Shown here piece by piece: positions 1-5,182 of a stretch of DNA of 14,889 nt (positions within the stretch are counted from its first letter, which is position 1; each line of letters opens with the position of its first letter). Under the pieces are notes generated by a model. It made no database searches. It saw only the letters and a list, made by a program, of their open reading frames with translations, and was not told where the DNA came from. The position numbers and the translations under genes were made by a program. This stretch comes from an uncultured Bacteroides sp. GTDB lineage: Bacteria; Bacteroidota; Bacteroidia; Bacteroidales; Bacteroidaceae. The DNA lies in the NCBI GenBank assembly GCA_900557355.1, contig USSR01000089.1, positions 1 to 14,889 of the forward strand, read 5' to 3'.

Positions 1-38
1 AAAAACCGTGTACGGCGGTTCGAATCCGCCAGGAACCT
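1..38 (+). tRNA. 3' part of a tRNA gene, probably tRNA-Cys(GCA); probable integration target
   Basis: The window opens inside a tRNA. Anticodon stem 3' strand AACCG is at 4-8, a 5-base variable loop TGTAC at 9-13, T-stem GGCGG (14-18) pairs with CCGCC (26-30) around TTCGAAT, acceptor 3' strand AGGAACC is at 31-37, and the discriminator is T38. CCA is not encoded. The three A's at 1-3 fall at tRNA positions 36-38, so the codon begins with U. U73 combined with a UNN codon points to cysteine. The identity is inferred because the anticodon's first two bases lie outside the window. A mobile element begins just downstream, which suggests the tRNA 3' end is the attachment site. Confidence 0.75.
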
Positions 39-45
39 CACGAAG

Positions 46-75
46 CCCTTTCAGATGTTTTCTGGAAGGGTTTTT
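46..75 (+). terminator. Rho-independent terminator of the tRNA gene
   Basis: A 10-bp stem (46-55 with 61-70, one G-U pair) closes a 5-base loop and is followed directly by five T's. It sits 8 bases after the tRNA end and would stop tRNA transcription from entering the element. Confidence 0.8.
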
Positions 76-94
76 CTTTGCTCTTAATTGAAAA

Positions 95-115
95 TGGTAC
101 TACATTGGTACTACA
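95..115 (+). repeat. Tandem TGGTACTACA repeat beside the tRNA end
   Basis: TGGTACTACA occurs at 95-104 and again at 106-115, an 11-base period of about one helical turn. It lies between the tRNA terminator and the first element gene. Such spacing suits paired recombinase or excisionase contacts at an attachment site. That role is inferred from position only. Confidence 0.45.
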
Positions 116-156
116 AAACATGATATCAGGATGGTGTTTTGAGGAAAGACTGTTTT

Positions 157-897
157 TTATTCCTCGATTTCTTTTATTCTTTCGATTTGTCTATTCAGGA
201 AGTAGTCAGCATATAGGGAATATTCTCCAGTTTCGCAAAAAAATAATACCCCTTTCTTGTAGTTCAATATATCAGTCTCCCTTAAAGAATAAACGGGGAT
301 AATATCAGCATTCATTAATACAATACTTTCTATCATTCGGGAAGCATGCTTGTTCTTATTAGCGAAAGGTTGTAATTGGGCTATGTTGCAATGAAGATAA
401 ACGGCTCGTTCCAATGGATTAGTATATTGTTCCTGTTGATGGAGTATTTCGTCCAGTTTTTCCGAGATCTTATGTAATTCCTTTGTTGGCGTGTACTCTA
501 TGCCACTAACGCAAACAGGTCTATTTCTTAAATGCTCTGATTCTTCATCAGGAACTAAACCGGCAGATATGGATTGATACACTCTGAATAAAGTGCTTTT
601 ATCTATTTCTTTGCTATTTCTCTCTTTGATATATTCCAGTTCTGTAGTGAATGTGTTGTGTAGGGTGATTAGTATTTCTGCATCTTCATATTTCTTTAGA
701 GAGGTGATTTGGTCTTTTAAGAGAGTTTCTGTTTCAACATAAGTGTAACTATTGCCTTCTATCTTCCCGGAATAGTAACACCATATAATAGCAAGATTCT
801 CAACCTCACTACGATAAAGTTCGGATAGCCGAGCTATGGGATTTGAACAAATAAATGCTGCTTTATTCTGCTGTTCCTCGTTGAATATATGCTTCAT
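157..897 (-). CDS. Fic-fold protein with degenerate catalytic loop
   Basis: A 246-aa protein with the layout of a stand-alone class II Fic protein. An N-terminal helix has the inhibitory motif SGKIEG (residues 43-48, the S-x-x-x-E-G form), and the Fic core follows. Active Fic enzymes carry HPFxxGNGRxxR. Here residues 176-187 read QPFANKNKHASR: the catalytic His is Gln, the two loop glycines and the phosphate-binding Arg are lost, and only P-F, the Asn and the last S-R remain. AMP transfer therefore seems unlikely. The reading frame is intact, so it may be kept as a pseudoenzyme or act on another substrate. It is the leftmost gene of the element, read toward the tRNA and separated from its upstream neighbour by about 240 non-coding bases. 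ATG start at 897. It differs from the two intact Fic proteins at 3799 and 4564. Confidence 0.8.
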   Translation of the reverse strand: MKHIFNEEQQNKAAFICSNPIARLSELYRSEVENLAIIWCYYSGKIEGNSYTYVETETLLKDQITSLKKYEDAEILITLHNTFTTELEYIKERNSKEIDKSTLFRVYQSISAGLVPDEESEHLRNRPVCVSGIEYTPTKELHKISEKLDEILHQQEQYTNPLERAVYLHCNIAQLQPFANKNKHASRMIESIVLMNADIIPVYSLRETDILNYKKGVLFFCETGEYSLYADYFLNRQIERIKEIEE

Positions 898-982
898 GTA
901 CTCTAAATGCTATTTTGGTTTTAGTTTCATAGATACGAAGTTACTAAAAAGTTTTGATATTCGTGAGTAAGGGCTTGATAAG

Positions 983-1024
983 TCTTTCATATATGCGTGT
1001 GATGACCGGGAAGAAATCTTCATG
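983..1024 (-). repeat. pac-like repeat copy 1
   Basis: On the minus strand this copy contains CATGAAGATTT, then CCGGTCAT and ACGCAT. Over 993-1024 it matches the terminase gene at 6397-6428 in 26 of 32 positions, and over about 38 bases it matches copy 2 in 30. It still reads H-E-D-F-F-P-V-I-T-R-I in the terminase frame, but there is no terminase gene around it. All three copies share one orientation. A role as a packaging start site is inferred from P22, where pac lies at the equivalent place in gene 3. Confidence 0.6.
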
Positions 1025-1078
1025 TTTATTTTATTTCCCTTTTTTATAGCATCCACAAAATCCACATTTTTGAGAATT

Positions 1079-1115
1079 TCTTTCATACGTGCGTAATGAC
1101 TGGGGAAAAATCTTT
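1079..1115 (-). repeat. pac-like repeat copy 2
   Basis: The minus strand reads AAAGATTTTTCC then AGTCATTAC, ending in ATGAAAGA. The 21-base core at 1094-1114 agrees with the terminase-gene copy (6404-6424) at 19 positions. Copies 1 and 2 also share a flank (TCTTTCATA on the plus strand) that the terminase-gene copy lacks, so they may derive from each other. Copy 2 is two bases shorter than copy 1 inside the repeat, which breaks any shared reading frame. This suggests that the DNA sequence, not a peptide, is what was kept. Confidence 0.6.
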
Positions 1116-1140
1116 GTAGTGTATCAGTTCCAAATAACGG

Positions 1141-1491
1141 TTATTTGGAGTTATATTTCATAGTTCTGCGTTTTTGAAGGCATTTTAGAATATTCCCTTC
1201 CTCAACAGCTTCTATAATTTCATGTAGTTTATAGTATATATGTCCTCTAGGCTCGGTAATTTCGTCACCTTCTTCGTCTACCATTGTTTCAATACCAAAT
1301 TGATAAGGGAATATAAATTTCCTTTTAATCAACTCTCTAATGACTCCACGTCCAAAACGTCTTTCTGCATCAGACTTGCATATAAGAATTTTTTTGTTTT
1401 TGAGGTTTGCATTCCTTTCATTCCTGTATGCTTCAATACCTAATTTAATGCCAATCTCAATGGCTTGCTTAATAATCGGATCTATTTCCAT
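1141..1491 (-). CDS. Small DNA-binding-like protein
   Basis: A 116-aa protein. Residues about 37-100 have the shape of a MerR/excisionase-type winged helix: a KSDAERRFGRGVIRELIKR helix-turn-helix stretch, then a wing and IYYKLHEIIEAVEEG, as in many small Bacteroides phage proteins that read 'gr..i..lik...Y.l.ei'. It would bind DNA in the cytoplasm; the target is unknown. ATG at 1491. A TATTTTTG box (minus strand, 1524-1531) fits the Bacteroides -7 element and sits 33 bases upstream, so it may have its own promoter downstream of the terminator at 1604-1637. The assignment rests on pattern only. Confidence 0.55.
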   Translation of the reverse strand: MEIDPIIKQAIEIGIKLGIEAYRNERNANLKNKKILICKSDAERRFGRGVIRELIKRKFIFPYQFGIETMVDEEGDEITEPRGHIYYKLHEIIEAVEEGNILKCLQKRRTMKYNSK

Positions 1492-1523
1492 GTCTTTTTC
1501 TTTTTGTTAAGTTGACAAATGAA

Positions 1524-1531
1524 CAAAAATA
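1524..1531 (-). promoter_or_regulatory. Possible -7 promoter element
   Basis: The minus strand reads TATTTTTG, a full match to TAnnTTTG, 33 bases before the ATG at 1491. No good TTTG lies 19-21 bases further upstream, so support is weak. Confidence 0.3.
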
Positions 1532-1603
1532 ATTGGAGTTATTACGACATTTTAATATTTTTATTTGTGGCGTTTATCTCATTCATATATAAATAGCGAT
1601 CAT

Positions 1604-1637
1604 AAAAAGAAAGCCCGGCAACCGTATTGTTACCGGG
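1604..1637 (-). terminator. Intrinsic terminator of the leftward small-gene operon
   Basis: On the minus strand CCCGGTAAC pairs with GTTGCCGGG (1629-1637 with 1614-1622, nine pairs including one U-G) around a 6-base loop. CTTTCTTTTT follows (1604-1613). It lies about 75 bases beyond the S24 gene stop and would end transcripts arriving from 3305-1713. Confidence 0.75.
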
Positions 1638-1712
1638 GTGGCTTTGTTGATGGCGTCAACTTTCAATGTGTCGGACCGTGGCCCCTAGCACAAACTTATT
1701 TCTTATTATATG
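1638..1712 (-). other. GC-rich untranslated stretch, possible structured 3' UTR or small RNA
   Basis: The stretch between the S24 gene stop and the terminator is clearly richer in G+C than its surroundings. It contains a short dyad (GTTGA/TCAAC around 1645-1659) and GGCCCC. No convincing gene covers it. A plus-strand frame runs through it but has no related start context. The stretch may form a structured 3' end or a small RNA with the terminator hairpin. I see no known RNA family in it. Confidence 0.3.
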
Positions 1713-2075
1713 CTATTTTATTCGTTGTAACGTATTACGTTGTGATTCAATCACTCTTCCGACCTTAGTAATATTTTTAATTTCTACAAAAGCATCTGGA
1801 TATTGTCCGGAAACGTTTAAAGAGTGGCATCTTATTGCATCACGGGTATTATCATACTCAATTATTTGCCTAAACAGGTAGCCTTGCTCTATCTCAATTA
1901 CCCAAAAGCTATTTAGATCATTACTTATATTGTTTCTAAAATCGTCAATGCTAAAGGGCTTCACTATTAATCTATCTCCAGCTTCAAAACTGGATCGTGT
2001 TCCATTATTCATGCTATCACCTTTAACTTCAAGGGCTATTGTCTTTCGTATTTCGTTTTCTAATTGCGTGTACAT
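1713..2075 (-). CDS. Stand-alone S24 (LexA/UmuD-like) peptidase-fold protein, catalytic Lys replaced
   Basis: A 120-aa protein made almost only of an S24 domain, without the N-terminal helix-turn-helix of CI or LexA. Residues 17-38 hold the signature VKGDSM, then FEAGDRLIVKP; the Ser of GDSM is the expected nucleophile. The second half has YLFRQI, then CHSLN and GRVI, matching the usual K-x-I, SLNP and VIGRV blocks of the family. At the position of the general-base Lys (usually L-I-K-Q-I) this protein has Arg, so self-cleavage is doubtful. It could still dimerise with, or be cleaved in trans with, a repressor. It is the last gene of the operon starting at 3305, 5 bases after the 126-aa gene, and a terminator follows. 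Confidence 0.75.
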   Translation of the reverse strand: MYTQLENEIRKTIALEVKGDSMNNGTRSSFEAGDRLIVKPFSIDDFRNNISNDLNSFWVIEIEQGYLFRQIIEYDNTRDAIRCHSLNVSGQYPDAFVEIKNITKVGRVIESQRNTLQRIK

Positions 2076-2080
2076 AGTAT

Positions 2081-2461
2081 CTAAAGTTGTATATTAGCGT
2101 TATATTTTATATTGTACTCTCGTGTGAGTTTCTGGCTATATCTTTCATGTTTTCGGGCTTTCTTCTCTATTCTCTTACATTCCTTTTCTTTCTTTGCTAC
2201 CTTCTTCATGATAATGGCTCGATGTTTATTCCATGCCTCATTATTGCCTTCTAATTCAATCAGCCGAGCTGCCACATGCTGGATCGTGGAATAATAAGCA
2301 TCAATCATTTGCTTTGTACTTATTGCTGGAGTATCTATCATTAACTCTCTTTGGTCTATTGATAAATTACTAAGCTGGTGTACTCTCATTTGCTCTTTGA
2401 TGAACTCTTGTAATTCTACATTTTTCTCTGTGATTAAATCTTGTAAATCAAATGTTTCCAT
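2081..2461 (-). CDS. Hypothetical coiled-coil protein
   Basis: A 126-aa, highly charged protein that I do not recognise. The C-terminal third (about residues 80-118) is very rich in Lys and Glu with heptad spacing and predicts a basic coiled coil. The N-terminal part is also helical. There is no signal peptide or membrane segment. It sits between a 30-aa micro-ORF (17 bases upstream) and the S24 gene (5 bases downstream), so it is probably co-translated with the S24 protein and may be a structural or regulatory partner. ATG at 2461. Confidence 0.6.
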   Translation of the reverse strand: METFDLQDLITEKNVELQEFIKEQMRVHQLSNLSIDQRELMIDTPAISTKQMIDAYYSTIQHVAARLIELEGNNEAWNKHRAIIMKKVAKKEKECKRIEKKARKHERYSQKLTREYNIKYNANIQL

Positions 2462-2478
2462 TGTTATTAAAGTTATAT

Positions 2479-2571
2479 TTATATTGATTGATTTCTGTTG
2501 TTATCGTTAAACATTTCATCCCATACGCAGAAAGCAAGAAGGATGATACAAATAATTAGTGTAGCGTTCAT
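2479..2571 (-). CDS. 30-aa predicted single-span membrane micro-protein
   Basis: An ATG-to-stop frame. Residues 4-17 (TLIICIILLAFCVW) are strongly hydrophobic and long enough for a short membrane segment; the tail is polar (DEMFNDNNRNQSI). It starts 6 bases after the stop of the previous micro-ORF and lies in a run of tightly spaced genes, which supports translation. No family is recognised. A membrane micro-protein in a phage-like element could be a regulator or a lysis/exclusion peptide, but nothing shows which. Confidence 0.4.
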   Translation of the reverse strand: MNATLIICIILLAFCVWDEMFNDNNRNQSI

Positions 2572-2577
2572 AATTGA

Positions 2578-2661
2578 TTAAATATCAAAGAAGTGTTCTC
2601 TCTTTCTCCTAAATATCCTATAGCCAGTGTATAGGCATCCAAATACTATCAATATCTCCAT
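2578..2661 (-). CDS. 27-aa predicted membrane-associated micro-protein
   Basis: An ATG-to-stop frame with hydrophobic residues 3-14 (ILIVFGCLYTGY) followed by a basic patch (RIFRRKREH), the layout of a small inner-membrane peptide with a cytoplasmic positive tail. It starts 4 bases after the 64-aa gene's stop and ends 6 bases before the next micro-ORF. Position in the operon is the main support. No family is recognised. Confidence 0.35.
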   Translation of the reverse strand: MEILIVFGCLYTGYRIFRRKREHFFDI

Positions 2662-2665
2662 CTCG

Positions 2666-2860
2666 TTATAGCTTAATGGTTGTAACCTGTTGGTATATCG
2701 TGGAGGCTCTTATTATCTCTAATGGTGTGCCAGTCACTTCTATTGCTGTGTACTCTTCGTATTCGAATACATTATGCTTTAATCCCTCTATCTTTAGCAT
2801 GGTGGTAATATCCTCTACTTGCTTGCTCTCATGGAGCTTGTAAACCTTTGTTTCTGTCAT
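2666..2860 (-). CDS. Small hypothetical protein
   Basis: A 64-aa protein starting MTETKVYKLHES. It has mixed alpha/beta character, alternating hydrophobic residues (AIEVTG, TTIKL) and no recognised motif. I chose the ATG at 2860 over a GTG at 2896, because the GTG would place coding sequence through a strong hairpin at 2875-2902 between this gene and the coiled-coil gene upstream. It is the second gene of the leftward operon, and its stop is 4 bases from the next start. Confidence 0.5.
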   Translation of the reverse strand: MTETKVYKLHESKQVEDITTMLKIEGLKHNVFEYEEYTAIEVTGTPLEIIRASTIYQQVTTIKL

Positions 2861-2874
2861 TGTATATGTTTTAT

Positions 2875-2902
2875 GATGGGGTTGGGGTGAAACCACCCCA
2901 TC
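2875..2902 (-). promoter_or_regulatory. Intercistronic hairpin before the 64-aa gene
   Basis: GATGGGGT (2875-2882) pairs with ACCCCATC (2895-2902) around a 12-base loop, an 8-bp stem. No T-run follows in the direction of transcription, so it does not look like an intrinsic terminator. It may stabilise or process the mRNA, or tune expression of the downstream genes. Confidence 0.4.
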
Positions 2903-2912
2903 GGGTTAATAA

Positions 2913-3305
2913 TCAATCACCACAATAAGAACCACACCCGTAGCCCATTGTACGGCTAATACGGTTTTGGTACTCATTATAAGAGATGCCCTCTTTGCGT
3001 GCTGCTATCTCGCCTTTCATGCGTTCTGCTTTAGCTTCCGCTTCTCTTCTGATACGGTCGGCTTCGATTTGTGCACGAAGAAGAACCGAACTAATGGCGG
3101 CTTGCTCGTTCTCTTCACGTACCTTTGCTTCACGTGCTTTAGTCTCCGCTTCGATTGCATGGCGTTCTTCGGCTACTCTAACCTCAAACTTTGCCATGTT
3201 CCAAGATTTACGGAGTGCATCGGCAAATGTCGGGTACTTTACATGAGCGTTTTTATAAAGGTTGTGCGCTCTCTTCATTATCTTGCTTAAATCGTAACGT
3301 GCCAT
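2913..3305 (-). CDS. Coiled-coil protein, first gene of the leftward operon
   Basis: A 130-aa protein. The N-terminus (ARYDLSKIMKRAHNLYK, then FADALRKSWNMAKFE) matches a short phage/element motif seen in many Bacteroides proteins, with conserved 'f.eaLrksW..aK'. Residues about 45-105 are Ala, Glu, Arg and Lys rich with heptads, so a long coiled coil is likely. The C-terminus has two Cys (CGSYCGD). The ATG at 3305 fits the promoter at 3339-3369; a longer frame would run through that promoter. Function is not known. As the first gene it faces the Xre regulator and may be under its control. Confidence 0.65.
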   Translation of the reverse strand: MARYDLSKIMKRAHNLYKNAHVKYPTFADALRKSWNMAKFEVRVAEERHAIEAETKAREAKVREENEQAAISSVLLRAQIEADRIRREAEAKAERMKGEIAARKEGISYNEYQNRISRTMGYGCGSYCGD

Positions 3306-3338
3306 ATATTTATATCGTTTTGCATTATTATTGCGATG

Positions 3339-3369
3339 CAAATATATCGTATTAAAATATAATACCAAA
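3339..3369 (-). promoter_or_regulatory. Bacteroides-type promoter of the leftward small-gene operon
   Basis: On the minus strand TTTG (3366-3369) is followed by exactly 19 bases and then TATATTTG (3339-3346), a full match to the Bacteroides -33/-7 consensus TTTG...TAnnTTTG. Transcription would begin near 3332, about 27 bases before the ATG at 3305. Confidence 0.75.
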
Positions 3370-3439
3370 ATAAATAGCACAAAAATATCATGTATAAGAA
3401 TATATTTAACCTTTGTTTATACTTTTGTTCGATATAATG

Positions 3440-3455
3440 TAGTATGTTTGTACTA
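3440..3455. promoter_or_regulatory. Likely operator and -7 box upstream of the Xre gene
   Basis: TAGTA (3440-3444) and TACTA (3451-3455) form an inverted repeat with a 6-base centre. The dyad overlaps TATGTTTG (3443-3450), a plus-strand TAnnTTTG -7 box about 25 bases before the Xre ATG. A repressor bound here would block that promoter, which suits autoregulation by Xre. A second -7-like box, TACTTTTG, is at 3420-3427. Neither has a well-spaced -33 TTTG. Confidence 0.45.
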
Positions 3456-3474
3456 TAATCTAAAACGATATAAT

Positions 3475-3780
3475 ATGGAACTAAGAATTAAAGATGTATT
3501 AAAGGAAAAAAAAGTGACCGTTGTATCACTTGCAGGAATGATAGGGATAACCCAGCCAAATATGAGTAATATTGTTAATGGTAAATCTACACCTTCTCTC
3601 GAAACACTGGAAAGGATTGCCAATGCTTTAGAGGTTGACATTACAGAACTGTTTGTACCTTCTTCTTCCGGTGGTATTATTGGAGTAATCCGCATAAGAG
3701 ATATCAATTACAATATAAATAGTGTGCCGGACTTGTCCCGGTTGCTGGATAGAATAGAAAGCGGAGAAATTGTTTTATAA
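3475..3780 (+). CDS. Xre/Cro-CI family transcriptional regulator
   Basis: A 101-aa protein. Residues about 5-60 are a five-helix Xre domain: VSLAGMIGITQPNMSNIVNG forms the helix-turn-helix, and SLETLERIANALEVDITELF is the classic ending. The C-terminal 35 residues (IRIRDINYNINSVPDLSRLL) are short and have no peptidase, so this is not a CI-type self-cleaving repressor. The ATG at 3475 is chosen because the Xre domain begins within a few residues. It is the first gene of the rightward cassette, 18 bases before the class II Fic gene, and divergent from the leftward operon. It probably represses its own promoter and perhaps the leftward one, holding the Fic genes at low levels. Confidence 0.85.
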   Translation: MELRIKDVLKEKKVTVVSLAGMIGITQPNMSNIVNGKSTPSLETLERIANALEVDITELFVPSSSGGIIGVIRIRDINYNINSVPDLSRLLDRIESGEIVL

Positions 3781-3798
3781 TATCAAAGTAGAATAGTC

Positions 3799-4560
3799 AT
3801 GAATGAAGATTTAAAACTGTTGTTAGATAAAGCCGATACACTCAAAGGAGAGTTATCCGCTTTACGTCCATTACCGGAAGATGCGCTGCAAAAGATACAG
3901 GATGCCCTGGATATAGAATATACTTACGAAAGTAACCGGATCGAAGGCAATACCCTTACATTACAGGAAACTGCCCTAGTAGTAAATGAAGGAGTTACCA
4001 TATCCGGCAAATCTATGCGTGAACATCTGGAGGCTATCAATCATAGCGAGGCTATTGATTATATCAAAGATATAGCGAAGAAGGATATAGAGATAAGCGA
4101 ACGTACTATCAAAGAAATACACGCTCTTATCTTGCATGGAATAGACCGTGAAAATGCCGGGAAATATCGTACCGTTCCCGTTATGATTTCCGGTAGTACC
4201 CACATGCCGCCACAACCTTATTTAATACAGAAGCAAATGGAGGATTTTGTGATAAAGTACCAGCAGATGGAGGAAGAAAAAGTACATCCGGTACTTATAG
4301 CCGCATATCTTCACGACGAACTTGTACGTATTCATCCGTTTATTGATGGAAACGGGCGAACGTCACGTTTATTGATGAATCTTTATCTTTTACGGAATGG
4401 GTATACATTGGTTACTTTAAAAGGTAGCAATGAGGATAAAATAAGTTATTATAAAGCACTGGAAGAATCTCATACAGAGAATAAGCCGGAAGCCTTTCAA
4501 AAACTTGTTGTTGAGGCCGAAATAGCCTCTTTACAAAGATATTTGTCTATAATGCAATAG
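3799..4560 (+). CDS. fic: Class II Fic protein (predicted AMP transferase with N-terminal self-inhibition)
   Basis: A 253-aa Fic protein. Residues 179-190 read HPFIDGNGRTSR, a perfect HPFx(D/E)GNGRxxR loop, so transfer of AMP from ATP to a hydroxyl side chain of a target protein is expected. Residues 45-50 (SNRIEG) form the S-x-x-x-E-G inhibitory motif, whose Glu blocks productive ATP binding. Its place before the Fic core defines class II, where inhibitor and enzyme are one chain. Length fits the compact bacterial class II form. The target is unknown; deAMPylation is also possible in this class. It follows the Xre gene and stops 3 bases before the class III Fic gene, so translation is probably coupled. 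Confidence 0.9.
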   Translation: MNEDLKLLLDKADTLKGELSALRPLPEDALQKIQDALDIEYTYESNRIEGNTLTLQETALVVNEGVTISGKSMREHLEAINHSEAIDYIKDIAKKDIEISERTIKEIHALILHGIDRENAGKYRTVPVMISGSTHMPPQPYLIQKQMEDFVIKYQQMEEEKVHPVLIAAYLHDELVRIHPFIDGNGRTSRLLMNLYLLRNGYTLVTLKGSNEDKISYYKALEESHTENKPEAFQKLVVEAEIASLQRYLSIMQ

Positions 4561-4563
4561 GGT

Positions 4564-5115
4564 ATGAATACAAATGAAATAGATAAATTGAGCTTTGCAA
4601 AAGCTCATGCCTTGTTTGAAACTGGAGATATAGATCGTATTGAGGTGGGAACCGTAAAAGGATTGTGTGACATACACCGTTATTTGTTCGATGGGTTGTA
4701 CAGGTTTGCTGGACAGGTGCGTACGTTGAATATAGTAAAGGGAAACTTTCGTTTTGCTAATTGTATGTATCTTGATGTGATGCTCCCAGTAATAGAAAAG
4801 ATGCCGGAAACGAAATTTGAGGAAATCATTGCTAAATATGTGGAAATGAATATTGCCCACCCGTTTATGGAAGGCAACGGTCGTACTATGCGCATTTGGC
4901 TCGATATGATACTTAAAAAACGTCTTGGCATGGTGATTGATTGGCAGAATGTGGATAAGGTTCTCTATTTGCAAGCTATGGAAAGAAGCCCGATTAACGA
5001 CCTGGAACTGCGAACTTTGTTACATCAAGGATTAACCAACCAGGTAGATGATCGAGAAGTTATATTTAAAGGTATTACGCAATCTTATTATTATGAGGGT
5101 TACGAACCAGAATAA
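4564..5115 (+). CDS. Class III Fic protein (NmFic-like AMP transferase with C-terminal self-inhibition)
   Basis: A 183-aa single-domain Fic protein. Residues 99-110 read [12 protein letters not shown], an intact catalytic loop, followed by [17 protein letters not shown] and [10 protein letters not shown], the pattern of Neisseria NmFic. The last helix carries SYYYEG (residues 174-179), an S-x-x-x-E-G motif at the C-terminus, which defines class III. Studied class III enzymes are held inactive in tetramers, are freed as monomers, and modify DNA gyrase subunit B, in some cases also topoisomerase IV. The same role here is inferred from family. It begins 3 bases after the class II gene. A phage element carrying a gyrase poison could use it for growth arrest or against rival phages. 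Confidence 0.88.
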   Translation: MNTNEIDKLSFAKAHALFETGDIDRIEVGTVKGLCDIHRYLFDGLYRFAGQVRTLNIVKGNFRFANCMYLDVMLPVIEKMPETKFEEIIAKYVEMNIAHPFMEGNGRTMRIWLDMILKKRLGMVIDWQNVDKVLYLQAMERSPINDLELRTLLHQGLTNQVDDREVIFKGITQSYYYEGYEPE

Positions 5116-5182
5116 TGAAGAGGTTAGTAATCCATTTTGTTCTTTATTGTGGAAAGGACGTCAATGTAAAAGCAAATCAAAT

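Larger units (their letters stand above)
898..1140. other. Non-coding stretch holding two pac-like repeats
   Basis: This stretch separates the degenerate Fic gene from the 116-aa gene. It holds two related sequences of about 40 bases (annotated separately) that match part of the gp3-like terminase gene. A 58-codon frame is open on the minus strand from 1086 to 910, but it reads the repeats in a different frame from the terminase and resembles nothing I know. I do not call it a gene. Confidence 0.6.

Noticed and set aside
1..38. 3' end of tmRNA or a class II tRNA
   Set aside because: The acceptor strand AGGAACC does not match tmRNA ends, and a 5-base variable loop fits a class I tRNA.
141..165. 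GAGGAA/TTCCTC dyad as terminator of the degenerate Fic gene
   Set aside because: Only six pairs around a 13-base loop and no T-run in the leftward direction.
910..1086. A 58-codon minus-strand open frame across the non-coding stretch
   Set aside because: It reads the two repeats in a different frame from the terminase, has no family resemblance, and is interpreted better as chance openness around conserved DNA sites.
898..1140. The stretch as a terminase pseudogene
   Set aside because: Similarity to the terminase gene is clear only over about 40 bases, occurs twice, and the flanks (apart from a short KKG-like patch before copy 1) do not align. A fragment duplication remains possible and is kept as the alternative to pac-like sites.
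1565..1881. Plus-strand open frames opposite the S24 gene and its 3' region
   Set aside because: They overlap a convincing gene and terminator on the other strand and have no recognisable domain.
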